Below, in pieces: positions 23,558 through 35,102 of a DNA stretch of 64,000 nt. The notes beneath the pieces are model-generated. The model did not search any database, had not been told where the DNA came from, and saw only the letters and a list, made by a program, of their open reading frames with translations. Position 1 is the first letter of the stretch. Each line of letters opens with the position of its first letter. A program made the position numbers and the translations under genes. This DNA comes from Anthonomus grandis grandis (Eukaryota > Arthropoda > Insecta > Coleoptera > Curculionidae): NCBI RefSeq assembly GCF_022605725.1, contig NC_065550.1, positions 744,001-808,000 of the forward strand. Direction: 5' to 3'.

Positions 23558-26238
23558 TCTATGTAATCTACAAATTTGTTAGAAAGGATAGAGTTGGCCG
23601 GGGTGGAGGAGTAGGTGTTTACCTAAAAAGTCATTTAAAATATGAAATACTTCAATTTCAAGTTAATTCAGAATCTTGTGAATATTTAAGCATAAAAATT
23701 AACATAGGTAAAAAATCTGTTATTTTCACCACAATATACAAACCACCATCTGCAAACATTAATAACTTTTTAGACAGCTTTGAGGACATTTTAAGTCTTA
23801 CCGTACCCTTTTGTGACTATCCAATTTTTGTCGGAGACTATAACATTAATTTTCTAAACCAAACTACACCAAAAAATGATTTTGTCAAATTGCTTCAAAA
23901 TTATGATTTGGAGCAATATGTTAAAAACCCTACTCGGTTTAGTCACACTGGAGATAACTCGAGTTTATTAGATCTAATTATAACAAGTAAAACATTCATC
24001 CCTGAAAGTTGTGAGGTGGTACCTATTTCAGAAAGTGTATCTGATCACTGTTTAACTTTTGCATGCTTTAATTTGATTTCAAACAAGCCATTTCAAAAAT
24101 TTGTTTCTTTTAGAAATTATAACGATATTACAGTGGGTGACTTTGAGAGGGACGCTCGAGCACTAAATTGGGATATTATTTATTATATAACTAATATTAA
24201 TAATAAATTAAACATTTTTAATTCGTTTATCATGTTTTTACTTAACAAGCATGCTCCCTTGAAACAAAAAAGAATCCAGGATAGGCCATATACACCATGG
24301 ATTACGAATAACATTAAGTTGCTAATGAAATTAAGAGATAAGGCCCACAAGAAATATCTACAGCATGGAACCGACGCCAAACTGCAATACTATAGGGAAC
24401 TTCGAAATACGACTAAACATGCCATAGCCCGTGAGAAAATAGCTTACTTTCAATCTCTTTCTACAAAGTCTGGAAGGGATTTTTGGAAATCTGCTGAAAA
24501 GTTAAATCTGACCAAAACTAAAAATACCAATGACATTTTTCAGCTATTTCCAGATCCATCTGCAATAAATAATTATTTTGTAAATTCTAATTCAAGTACA
24601 TATACTACCTCAGATGAAAAGGTTAATTTTTATAAACAAAATAGGCATCAATCATTTACCGAGGAGTTAAGGTTTGGTCTGATAGACGAAGAAGCATTAA
24701 TCCAAATTTTAAATTCTATTAGCACTAATGCCACAGGCGAAGACGAGATATCAATAAGAGATATTAAATTATGCTTTCCTTATTGTAAATATGCTTTAAT
24801 AAATATTATTAATACTTGTATTCTAGAAAATAGTTATCCGGACTTATGGAAAAAGTCTATTATTTTACCAATACCAAAAGTTTCAAATCCAGGAGACTTT
24901 AAAGATCTTCGACCCATAAGTATTTTGCCGGCTATATCAAAAATTTTGGAGAAGCACATTTATCAACAGATTGTTTCATTTGTCGAATCTAAAAAAATAA
25001 TTCCGCCTAGCCAATCTGGATTTAGAAAAAATTTTAGCACTAGTACCTGCCTAATTAACTTGGTGAATGATGTAAGGCTTGATCAGGATCGGAAAGAAAT
25101 CACGTGCCTCTGCCTATTAGACTTCAGTAAGGCCTTTGACACACTGTGTCACCGGATGTTGTTGGCTAAGCTTCACCATTTTGGTTTTTCTCAGGAAGCT
25201 GTAAAATTCTTTGAATCTTATCTAGTCGGACGTGTTCAGAGTACACTTCTTTATAATGGGCCCAACAAAATTAAATCTGATTACATACCGGTGACAAGGG
25301 GCGTCCCACAGGGGTCGATATTAGGGCCATTATTGTTTTCATTATACGTTGCAGATATGAACAAAGAGGTTATAAATTCCAAAATGCAACAGTTTGCTGA
25401 TGATTCCCAACTGTACATTTCATTTAATCAAGATCTATTGCAGCATTTTCAGAAAAATCTTAATGATGACCTAGAAAAAATTCGAAGTTTTGCAAATAAT
25501 CATAATCTTAAGCTAAATGCTGCAAAATCATGTGTAATATTGTTGGGAGAGAACAAAGCCAGAATAGCAAATATTAATCAACATTTAAATATTATGATAG
25601 ATAATGAAAGGTTGCCTGTTGTCACAGAAGTCAAGAATTTAGGTGTTTACCTTGACACAAGATTAACTTTCGAAACGCATATAAAAAAGAAACTTTGCAT
25701 TGCCTATTTAAGATTGAAGAAAATATATCAAGTAAACAGATTTTTGCCCTCAACAACAAAATACTATTTATGTAACTCTCTTGTTTTATCTTTGTTGGAT
25801 TATGGTGACATCATTTATCACAGCTCTTTGACTAACAGAATTTCTAAATCTATTCAGAAGTTGCAAAATGCGTGTTTGCGATTTTCATATAATATTTTGT
25901 ATAGAGATCATATTACTCCACACTTAAATAAACACTCAATATTATCTATGGCTAATCGACGTACGCTACATTTAACCAATTTTATTTATAGAGTTTTAAA
26001 ATCCAAGCAACCGCCATATTTATATCAACTTTTCATATCTAGAGATCACTATCACCAAACCCGCTATATTGGCAATTTTCTTGTACCGCAACACCGTTCT
26101 GCAAATTTCCAAAAATCCTTTGCTTTTGTTGCACCTCAAATATGGAACAATATTCCAATTGAAAAAAAAACTTTAGCAATATCTACATTTTCAAAACACA
26201 TTAAAAATAAACTTTTGCAAGAGCAACGTACAATTTAA
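23558..26238 (+). CDS. LINE ORF2: endonuclease (partial) and reverse transcriptase
   Basis: 893 codons without a stop. The open frame extends upstream to an ATG at 23482, but those codons belong to the older LINE. Order, numbered from that ATG: the APE-type endonuclease remainder with GDYNIN (~119) and SDHCLTFA (~186), then a linker with FWKSAEKLNL. RT follows with LRPISILPAISKILEKHIY, LLDFSKAFDTL (catalytic Asp, ~548), TRGVPQGSILGPLLFSLYV (~606) and QFADDSQLY (catalytic pair, ~637). The C-terminal part has NLGVYLDTRLTF and IQKLQNACLRFSY and ends QEQRTI. It would nick target DNA and copy LINE RNA in cis, but the missing endonuclease start and promoter make this copy unlikely to move. Confidence 0.88.
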
Positions 26239-26668
26239 TGAAAATGTGAGAAAATGTTGAAATTATCTGACTATTTGTGGCTAGATCTGTGCGTTCTCTG
26301 TCAGTCCAATTTATAAATAATAATGAATTATTAGTGCTATTCTCCTAGTGACCTATGGGGGGTTCTTGTGCTTGACCGGATACCAAAATTATTGTCATAA
26401 ACTGAAAATTATTAACTTTATTGTTAAGTATAAATAGTGATTTTTTTTTTTTTTTTTTCTTTAGGTTTTAGTTTTTTATAGGTTTTAGTTTTTGGGGCGC
26501 TCTACACATTTCTGAAAATAAGTTCCAGACTTGTGAATCGGTTTATTAATCGCAGGGTAGTCCTTTATTTATCATCAACCGAGATTATTGTTATATTTAA
26601 AAATGAAGTGTAATTTATTTTGGGATAAATAAAAAGCTTTTGAATTTGAATTTGAATTTGAATTAATT
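23558..26668 (+). mobile_element. 5'-truncated Jockey-like LINE with intact ORF, (TTGAAT)n tail
   Basis: Inserted in the older LINE with TAATT on both sides (23553-23557 and 26664-26668). It starts inside the endonuclease domain, runs through RT, has about 400 bp of 3' UTR with a long T run near 26440, and ends AAATAAAAAGC followed by TTGAAT repeats. 5' truncation and a simple-repeat tail fit target-primed reverse transcription. The open frame suggests recent insertion. Confidence 0.85.
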
Positions 26669-26712
26669 GTCGACAGCAAACAGTTTTGAAAAGTTCCAAA
26701 TCTAATATTATA

Positions 26713-29586
26713 CCGTAAAACGGGGTTACTTTGCACCTTTTTTTTTTAGTTTTATTTTATTAGTTAGGATGTAACGTCACTCGAAAGAAGATCTGAACTT
26801 TTTATTATAAATATCAATTGAGCAGGTTGTAATATAACTCTGATTATAGCTATTTGTTACGTATATTGCCTAATCAAGAGAACAACCTAGTTTTATTAGT
26901 GGTGCAAAGTATACCCCCAAAAAAGTCATACTTTGCACCACTCAATATTTTATTAATATTTGGCTTCTAAATGCTTGCTGGTGCATAGAAAACCCTTATT
27001 ATTTCCAACTTTGCACCAATTAAATGCGAAAAAATGTTCATGGGCCAAGTTTTGTGAATTTAAATCTACCTACCTACATGTATTTATGAAACAAGCATAA
27101 AAGTAAAGAAAATTGCTACAATTTAAATGAACAAACTTTCTTATAACATTATAATAGTAAAAATACAACGTTTGAAACGAATCCCATCACAATTTGTCGC
27201 ATTCTGGGACAATGTACAATCCTCGTTTGGACATTTTCTTGGGAGGGCTAATGGCGCCAATTACGTTGTCCCACGAATACCATATTTCGTCACGTCTTTC
27301 TGGCCATTTCCAAAACTTTATCGATCTGGCCATAGCATTGAACATCGCTCCATCGTTTTCTATTGCTGTTATCACTCTAGGATAAACATAATCTTCATAG
27401 GCAAATAAAACGTACTCACCAACAACTTTTTTAACATCATCTAATCCAGAGTTTTTGACTTTTTCGACAATATTTGTTCCAAGAGAACCTGAGACGAGTT
27501 TTCCATTAAATTCTTTTTCTTCTTCCATCTCTTGCGTTTCATTTATTTCATTATCTGATGAATCCCTGCCTAGTGGAAAGTGGTCGTCCAAAACAATGTC
27601 CTCCTCTGAATCATCTACGATTTCTGGTTCAACAGCTTGAAGAGGTGTGGATGTAGATGCTCCAGTTAGATCTGTTAAACTAATTTCAGAATGGGCAATA
27701 CTGTATCCTGCTGAAACCGTTATTTTCTTCTTCCTACGTGGCTTAAACTGTGTGGCTAGAAATTAGAAGATCAAATTTAGAGAATTTAGAAGATAAAAGA
27801 CAGGAGTCTTTTATCTTCTAAATACTTAATGAAAGTGTTTTCGATATCCGACGAACTTGATCTATTTGTGTCGCTAGCAGTTATCATATTAGGTTGCTTA
27901 GTTGTTGTTAACCGCTCCAAGAGCGGTGTTACATCGCAAGGGACGATACCGCATTTCCTAAATCCCGACTTTAATATCTCAGCGCTATTCTTTTGAATTT
28001 TTCCCATTAATGATCGTAAAAGCATTGGAAAATGCTGTTTCTCAAGTACATTTGATCTACTCCCTACATGAGTTTCCTTATATTGAGATAAAATGTCTCT
28101 CCAGGCTCTTTTCATGGGGGCAAATAATGCGACATCTAGCGGTTGTGTAACGTGGGTGCTGTTCGGAGGCAAACATACAAAATCAATGTCGTGTCTTCGA
28201 CATAAATCGAGGACTTCATCATTAATATGAGAAGACAAATTGTCTCCTAAAACGACCTTCTTTCCCTGAACTTTTTTAAACCTGGGCAATAGGAGAGTGC
28301 TGAACCAATTTGCAAATGTCTGTGATTCGAACCAACCAGATGCAGTATTTGCATAACGCGTACCAGGGGGGCCATTCTCAGTCCAGGTGTCCCACAAATG
28401 CTTGGATTTGTACACCACATAAGTAGGTAGAAGCTCACCAGCTGCATTTCCACAAATCATAAGAGAAATGCTACTCTTTGAGGAATTACAAATTCGTTCG
28501 GGATACTTAACACCACGTTTAGGGGTCATCGGTTAAGTTTGTCTCGTCATAATTAAAAATAGCCTGCGGCTCTACACCAGTTAATGTTTGTTTTAGATTT
28601 TCTATGTATTCAGTCATTTGGTTTGCATTGGGTGCTGCTCTACTTCTTTTTATGTTTTAGGCTATCCTTGCAGTAAGGTCCTTATGACGAGTTAAAAATG
28701 ATTTGACCCAATCGATACCTGGAGTATTATCCCTAAAACGAGTTATTTTTTTTCCTTTGCGATTTAAATAGCTCTTGATTATTTGTCGCAATTCCATTCC
28801 AGTAACAGGAAAACCAGAATCACTAAGGCTATGCATGCATTGTACGAAACATCTTTCCTTTTCATAAGAGAATATTGATGGGTATCCAGGTTTTCTAGCG
28901 TGTGTTCCTTTTAATTTGTAAAAAATAGTTCTTCTTGGAATGTTAAAGGATTCAGCGGCAAGTCTTGTGCTCATGCCATCTTGTATTGCTGACAAACGTG
29001 CCTTCAAATCTTCTTCTGTGTAGTCTGCATATCTGCGATATCCCAGTTTCCTTTTATAACGTCTGGGCATTTTCTAAAAACCATTTACCTATTTAACTTT
29101 TACTCTTGCGAATGAAAATAGTTTGGACGTGACAAGTAGGGATACTTTGCACCACTTGCATCGTTTTGTGCGGTGCAAAGTATACCCAATTCCACGTGAT
29201 AAGTGCGCATGTAAATAATGTTTTTTTTTATTGCTATCCTTGTTTAAACCCATTATTTTAACAACTACAAATCGCAATCGGTTATAGTATAAGCTTTTAG
29301 ACGTGTACTTACCAATTTTTGTACTCTGGGACTTTCTGCACAGTATGATTTTGCAAAGCCAGAAAATCATAGAATTTCTAGGTTAATATTCGGACGGTTG
29401 CTGATAAACAACTGGCGACCAGGAGGATAATCGCGCGCGTGTTGGTAACGTATTGCGATGTCGCCTATGTGTTCTAGAGGTAGTAGAAATATCTGAACAA
29501 AATTATGAGGAGGATTACAGAAAATATAATTTTACATGTTCGGTGCAAAGTTTCCCTGCTCAGTGCAAAGTAACCCCGTTTTACGG
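26713..29586 (-). mobile_element. pogo-like DNA transposon (2.87 kb)
   Basis: Perfect 25-bp inverted repeats beginning CCGTAAAACGGGGTTACTTT, flanked by TA (26711-26712 and 29587-29588). The surrounding LINE reads through in frame once the element is removed. Both subterminal zones carry extra copies of GGTGCAAAGTA(T/A)CCC in both orientations (for example 26901-26940 and 29140-29190), likely transposase-binding sites. The transposase is on the minus strand. Confidence 0.9.
27187..29070 (-). pseudogene. pogo/Tigger-like DDE transposase (DD35D), nearly intact
   Basis: Starts MPRRYKRKLGYRRY, with a psq-type helix-turn-helix (LAAESFNIPRRTIFYKLKG, residues ~37-55) and a CENP-B-like region. An in-frame TAA follows TARIA near 28658, and a frameshift follows NYDETNLTDDP near 28530. 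Catalytic Asp residues: NYDETN, VVLGDNLSSH and THVTQPLDVALF; 35 residues lie between the last two. ORF 28529-27786 runs to YLEDKR, where a hairpin sequence ends it. The last block (about 27758-27187) follows an AATTTCTAG acceptor-like site, so a short 3' intron is likely. It encodes an acidic linker and a tail with DYVYPRVITAI and KFWKWPERRDEIWY, seen in other arthropod Tigger-like proteins. Confidence 0.85.
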
Positions 29587-30758
29587 TACCTCTATTTGTG
29601 GGTGTTCCTCAAGGAAGTATATTAGGACTATGTACTTCTTTATACAATTTATACTTGCCGATTTAAAGACTTTTTCAAATTTTGTAATTACCATTTGTAC
29701 GCCGATGATACTCAGCTTTACTTTCACTTTAACGCTAATAATATAACATCTGCAAATGAAAATATTAATACCGATCTCCAACATCTAATTACAGGTTTCA
29801 AACAACATCATTTAAAAATCAACCCTTCAAAATCGTCAGTTACCTTATTTGGAGGACATAAAAGCTACAGATCTAGAATAAGCGAGGAATTCAAAATAAA
29901 AATAAATGACACCCCTATTATAATAACTAATACTTCGAAATCCTTAGGTCTTATTATTGATTCTGATCTTCGATATCATGAGCATATAACTAATAAATTA
30001 AAGAAAGCATATAGTGCACTTAAACTTATCTATAACCAAAGAAAAGACTAAAAAAAGCACCTTTGTGATTCTTTAGTGTTATCCAATATCAACCATAGTG
30101 ATATCGTGTATGGACCATGCTTAGATCAAGTCGACTCTCGTAGAATTCAAAATGCATGCCTTCGTCTTATTTTTGGAATTCGTCACGGAAATCATATATC
30201 TCATAAGCTTAAGGATATAGGATGATTAAATATGTTCAATCGTCGAAAATTACCTTTTGCTTCTCTTGTTAGAAAGTTTTAAAATTAAAAACACCTTCAT
30301 ATTTATACAGTAAAGTCCAGTTTCGAATAAATACTCACCACCCACGCTTTAAACAATTACATCTGCTAACTATTCCATGACATAGAAAAGAACTTTTTAA
30401 AAGAAGTTTTTCATATAATCTCGCCAATACTGTTAACTCATTGATCATTTCAACATTTGTCTTATCCTGTGTTACCTTTAAAAAACAAATTAAACAATTA
30501 TTATTCTCTCGCCAGTAAAAAAAAGAAAAAATAAAAATAAATATTTATATATTTTTTTTCATATTATATAATTTTTTTTTTTCACTTTAAAGCGTCATTC
30601 TCATATTTTGTTATATTTGTTAGTAGGTATTTACTTGGGCCTAAACAGTTTCTGGCATCGCCTGAAGGCTGCATTGAAATGGCTTTTTATTTTTCATGTT
30701 CTATTACTATTTTCCGTATATATTATTGTAAATCTGTCCTGAAAAATAATAAATTTTG

Positions 30759-30762
<4 letters not shown>

Positions 30763-30845
<83 letters not shown>
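30763..30845. repeat. (TTA)n microsatellite, LINE 3' tail
   Basis: About 83 bases of uninterrupted TTA directly after AAAAATAATAAATTTTGTTTA. A minus-strand LINE 3' end at 47652-47715 carries a shorter version after the same sequence, so the array is the tail of that LINE family. Confidence 0.9.
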
Positions 30846-30847
<2 letters not shown>

Positions 30848-30859
30848 GCATCATTAAAA

Positions 30860-32118
30860 AAAAAGCAAAACTTGCAGGTCCATTTTTATTTGTTTCAAAG
30901 TTAAACGCCCATGAATGTGATTAGAAGATGATACTAAAAATTAATTTGTAAAGTAAATAAAAAATGATTTAATTAAAAAAAAGGTTAATTGATAATATTT
31001 TCAAATTGTCAAGAGGTCACAAGAGGACAGGGACAGATCACAAGAGGACCACCTCGACCAATGCATCTTAGATAGTTGGCCGTAACCCAGTTTCGGACAG
31101 CAATTCTGAAATGCGGTGGAGCCCATCCTCCAAAAGTCCTTGCAGTTCTTCAATAAGAAACTGAAGGTAGCTGTCCGCATTCAACCTTACAGAAAGTAAA
31201 ACAGGACCAATCAACAAGTCATCGATTAAAGCAGCCCAAACGTTAACAGAAAATTCATTTAAAGTTACAAGCACGTATAGCTTTTGAGTTTTCTGATTCC
31301 CACTTATGCAGGTTTCTCAGATTTGTAATACTACGCCTTGTAAATGTCGCCTCATCTGTCCATAGGACTGTTCTGCAGAAGTAAAAATTAAGACGGCACT
31401 GTCTTAATATTCAGTTAGAATAAACTAGACGAGGATAGTGATCTTCCTCAAGCAAACCTTGTACCTTACGATAATAATATGGATGTAAGCCTTTACGTTT
31501 TAAAATTCGCAGGCTTTCAAAACAGTCATTCGCGGTACTTCGACTTGTGTAGAGATTCGACGTACACTGATAGTTGGATCTCTTGCAGCAGTATCTAATA
31601 CTCGTTGATCCTGTTCTGCTGGCAAGTTCACTCCCCGATCGAAATAATAATGACGCAGTCCGCATTCCCGAAATTGTCTGTGTACTTCCAGAAATGTTCT
31701 GTAATGAGGAATGCGCCTATTTGGAAACTGATGTTTAAATTCGATAACTGCTTGACGAGCACTGCCGTTACAGTAGCCATACATAAAATGCATGTCTGAG
31801 TACTCTTGAGAAGAAAATCAGTAGGGTATTTTGATAAAGATACCGCCACTCACTAAGAAACCAGGAATAACTGCCTTGTTTATCATAATTAAGGCTGATT
31901 TAATTTCGTTGATATTGGTATTGTGATCTTCGAGAAAAAATGTAGTTTTTATTTACTTTAGGAATTTATTTTTAGTATTACCCTCTAATAACATTCATGG
32001 GCGAGTAACTTTGAAACAAATATAAATGGACCTACAAGTTTTGCGTTTTTTTTACTTAAAATGAAGCATACTTTATGCCTCTAAAATTTAAACATGACGA
32101 TGCGGGACACCTTGTATA
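30860..32118 (-). mobile_element. Mariner-type element A, deleted
   Basis: The inner inverted repeat at 30860-30950 (AACTTGCAGGTCCATTTTTA, TTTGTTTCAAAGTTA) matches the complement of about 31960-32060. The right tip is GGGACACCTTGTATA near 32104-32118. The left tip is missing; the TTA tail of the LINE abuts it. It carries the minus-strand transposase relic at 31040-31840. Confidence 0.65.
31040..31840 (-). pseudogene. Mariner-like transposase A, C-terminus deleted
   Basis: N-terminal helix-turn-helix of the DUF4817 kind: MYGYCNGSARQAVIEFKHQ, PNRRIPHYRTFLEVHRQFRE, then KRKGLHPYYYRKVQGLLEED. The first catalytic region is degenerate (TDEATFTRR-like, about 31345). NADSYLQFLIEELQ and, in another frame, WAPPHFRIAVRNW represent the region of the second catalytic Asp, whose Asp codon appears lost. 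It stops at IGRGGP next to the left inverted repeat, so the third catalytic region is deleted. Several frames. Confidence 0.7.
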
Positions 32119-32637
32119 TTATATTAATATATTCATTTTGAGTTTCTAGTAGTAAAATTAATAAAAAATAATTAAATGTACGTTAATGCTATAGTGTCAG
32201 AAATAAGACTAATGTTGAAATTGTGAGACAAATACCTTCTTCCATTTTGGAGGTTGACTGTCATCATTACTATTTGGATTTTGGAAACAGCTGCTTTAAA
32301 TAAATCAGATAACCTGACATACTTAGATCCGATCGCGTTTTTAAGTTGAAATTTTTCTTCCAATAGACCTTTTTACCCTAATTTTTTTCTTGGATTATGA
32401 GTTGTAAAATATCGTGCTTTAAAGCTCTCAGTATGTAAGATTTTACAATTTTTAGTTTGTATATGTTTATATTTGAAGCTCTACGTCGGTATAATAAAGC
32501 TTCTCTTAGTGGCTTCTAGTTTTATTGAGGGTGCAAGTTGTACACCATGAAAAAGGACTGTATAAATATATGACATTTTAGCATCCGAATTCGTAGGTTC
32601 GGACTCAGATCTCGACTATACTGCCCTGCTTAACGTA

Positions 32638-34152
32638 AAGGGCGTATCTAACATTTTATCGAAAATTGGGTTAAAGGCTTGTTGGATAGCCCATAATATA
32701 TATCACCTGATTTTTAATGCTAAAAGGCGTATCTGCTGTCCATCTAACTTAAAAATCCTAATAAAATATTAGCTATCTGCAATACATACACATACTACTA
32801 TGCCAAATGGTCGTATCCAACAATTTTTACGCTAAAAGGGCATATCTACATGCATTTTGTCACATTCGCCCTTTTAGCGTAGCATTTAGCAACCCTTTTG
32901 TAGTTACGAAAATGCAAATACTTTAAATGGCATAAATGCTCCGCCTTTGATACTATAAAGTATTAAATGTGTTACTATTAACGGCTGTCAGTAAGGCTCT
33001 TGTATACGTCTGTCACAGTCAAATCATTTTGGTGGCGTTAATTGAGTTGGTTCTTCCAAGATATGAATCCTTAAAGAAAGTAATATTTACGGGGAGAATC
33101 ATAGCATTCAATGAATCTTTTGTACCAGTGGGGACTAAACAACAGAACAGGAAGCCCATAGCAGTTATTTGGCATGAAGATGTGGCCGGACGCTCAAAAA
33201 GTGATATCATTAGCATAATAATTGCTCAGCACAAAATAAAAATTGGGCACTTTTATCATTTTTTGTCAGCATAGTAAATTCAGATGAAATTAGCCTTGAA
33301 AAACTGGAAATTAAATATTTTGAGCCCGGCCACACTTTCATGTCGGCGGATTCATTCCACCACCAGGTTGAGATGTCCCTTAAAAAAAACGAAAAGTTTA
33401 TAATTTTCCTGATTTTGAAGACTGTGTACAAAATGCAAACAGTGGTAAAGTTTTGGTAATAAATATGCAACATAATAATCTACAATTGGTTAGACCACAG
33501 CTCTCAATATAAAATTAAAAATATTAAACCAAGTCGACCATACCTAAATAAAATGGTGCACACCCAGTTTTTACGAGGGGAGTTTACTCTGACTTACAAA
33601 TATAGCTTTTGTGACGATTTTGTCGAGTTAAATTTTCTAAACGCCAAAGTGCAAAAAAAAGGATTTCCAGAGAAATAGGCTTGCGTTTGGGGAAAAGTTA
33701 CCGGGAAAAGTTATTTCTGAAGAATCTGAAATGGTAGAAGAAGACGAAGAAGACATATGAGTTTTTTTGTTGAATCATTTGGAATCTTGTAAGATTTTTT
33801 TGAATTTGAGGCAATAAAACTGTATTTTAACGAATGTAATTTTATTACTTAATCACTTTTTATAAGTTGATAAAAATATTCAAACATTATTCTATATGTA
33901 TTAAATTTCATAGTTCAGACATCTTTTAATTTAATCAGCAAATGGTTAAATGATACTAGGGAAAATAGGCGTCTGCCATAACTCAAAATCTAAAAACAAG
34001 TTGCAATTTTTATTAATGCCACTGATTTTTTAAGAAAAAATTACTATACACTCCATATCTTTCATTTTAGTGAAGTTTATCGTAATAGGTGGCACGTTAA
34101 AAAATACAAAACCTTCATTATCTCAAAACACTGTTTTTGCAGATACGCCCAT
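32638..34152 (+). mobile_element. Unrecognised element bounded by GGGCGTATCT motifs
   Basis: GGGCGTATCT at about 32640 and its complement AGATACGCCC at about 34140 bracket a decayed ORF. Variants recur inside (AAAGGCGTATCTGC ~32726, AAGGGCATATCTAC ~32837, CGCCCTTTTAGCG ~32868). The arrangement looks like terminal and subterminal repeats of a DNA transposon. No clear target duplication seen. Confidence 0.45.
32969..33760 (+). pseudogene. Decayed ORF of unknown, probably transposon, origin
   Basis: Readable blocks in more than one frame: YESLKKVIFTGRIIAFNESF, NRKPIAVIWHEDVAGRSKSD, then GHTFMSADSFHHQVEMSLKK, TYKYSFCDDFVELNFLNAKV and an acidic end EESEMVEEDEEDI. This order resembles an uncharacterised ORF I have seen repeated in insect genomes. 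I cannot name its family. Confidence 0.4.
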
Positions 34153-35100
34153 TATGGAGGGCAGTATATTGGTTTTCACAACGTCACCCGTTTGGTTCGT
34201 CAACGTCAAACGTGTCACACGTTTGGTTTATTTATGACGGATTGACCAATCGGCTCTTTTCAGTTTTCTGTGTACAGGATAGCCATTTTATTAGGGATCT
34301 ATACTATACCTTTTTTCAGAATCTACAGAGTATGCAAAAAAGTCTTACAGAATTGTTTTCGTTTTAAGCGTTTTTTTTTAAAATTATTTGAGTTTCATCA
34401 ATACAGGGTGTTCAAAAAGTGCTGCACCGACTTTAACAACAAAATTTTAAATGGGACACCCCATGTATTTACTGATTCCCATATATTTTTAGGTTTCTTG
34501 GGAGATATAAAGGTAACTTTCATAAGACCTACCTATCCGAATTTTGTGTAGTCTAGACAAAAATTAAGGTTTTGTATTTTTTTTTAGCAAATTTATGTCC
34601 TCGGCATACAGTGTCTTGTAATGATGGTAATTAAGACTTTTTAATTTAATAACATTCCTACCACGACTTAAGAAGACAACTTCCTATTGATCGACGGTAA
34701 CAGGGTATTTAAAATTTATACAGGGTGTCTCAGGTAATAACATATATTTTTAAATTTTCAGTTCGCATTATTTAAGTTTTTTTAATGGAACACCCTGTAT
34801 TTTATATAGTATTTTTTAAGAAAATAAAAAGAGGCTATTCATCGATATATATGTCCTATACCAAAATCTAATAGTTTAGAAAATATTTAGAATTTTATTG
34901 GAGTGATATTTGACATCCTAGATTTCACACAACTACACGTACGTTTATGTACTATAAAAGTGGGACAAGCAAACAGTGCCGAATTATAAACCTGTCACTG
35001 TTTTATCAATTTTCAAAAATTGTAGAGCACTTCATAACATATTTAAAATGGTTAGTATATCACAGGGTACCGTTTTAGGATTTCTGCTTGTTACCATTTA
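34153..35100. repeat. Cluster of CAGGGTGTYC-type mariner termini without a gene
   Basis: Tip-like motifs TACAGGGTGTTC (34404), TACAGGGTGTCTC (about 34719) and the complement GGAACACCCTGTA (about 34788-34800) suggest fragments of short non-autonomous mariner-type elements. No coding content. Confidence 0.5.
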
Positions 35101-35102
35101 TA

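Larger units (their letters stand above)
22650..30850 (+). pseudogene. Jockey-like LINE, interrupted by a LINE and a pogo element
   Basis: Three collinear pieces. Piece 1, 22650-23557: LRDKALKK, NPDHYAYYKQLRNFTTAAL, WKHAYVTPLPKI, LPLKQSGFRKGYSCATT, LLDYTKAFDLINHEIL (RT motif A). Piece 2, 26669-26712. Piece 3, 29589-30850: PLFVGVPQGSILG, YADDTQLYFHF, LGLIIDSDLRYHEHI, IQNACLRLIFGI, then a 3' UTR and a (TTA)n tail. At both junctions, removing the insert and one target duplication restores the frame (SN/CRQQTVL; SNII/PLFVGVPQG). Several own stops and frameshifts show it is old and dead. Confidence 0.85.

Noticed and set aside
30679..30924. 81-codon ORF with a long Leu run
   Set aside because: Translation of the (TTA)n microsatellite; not a gene.
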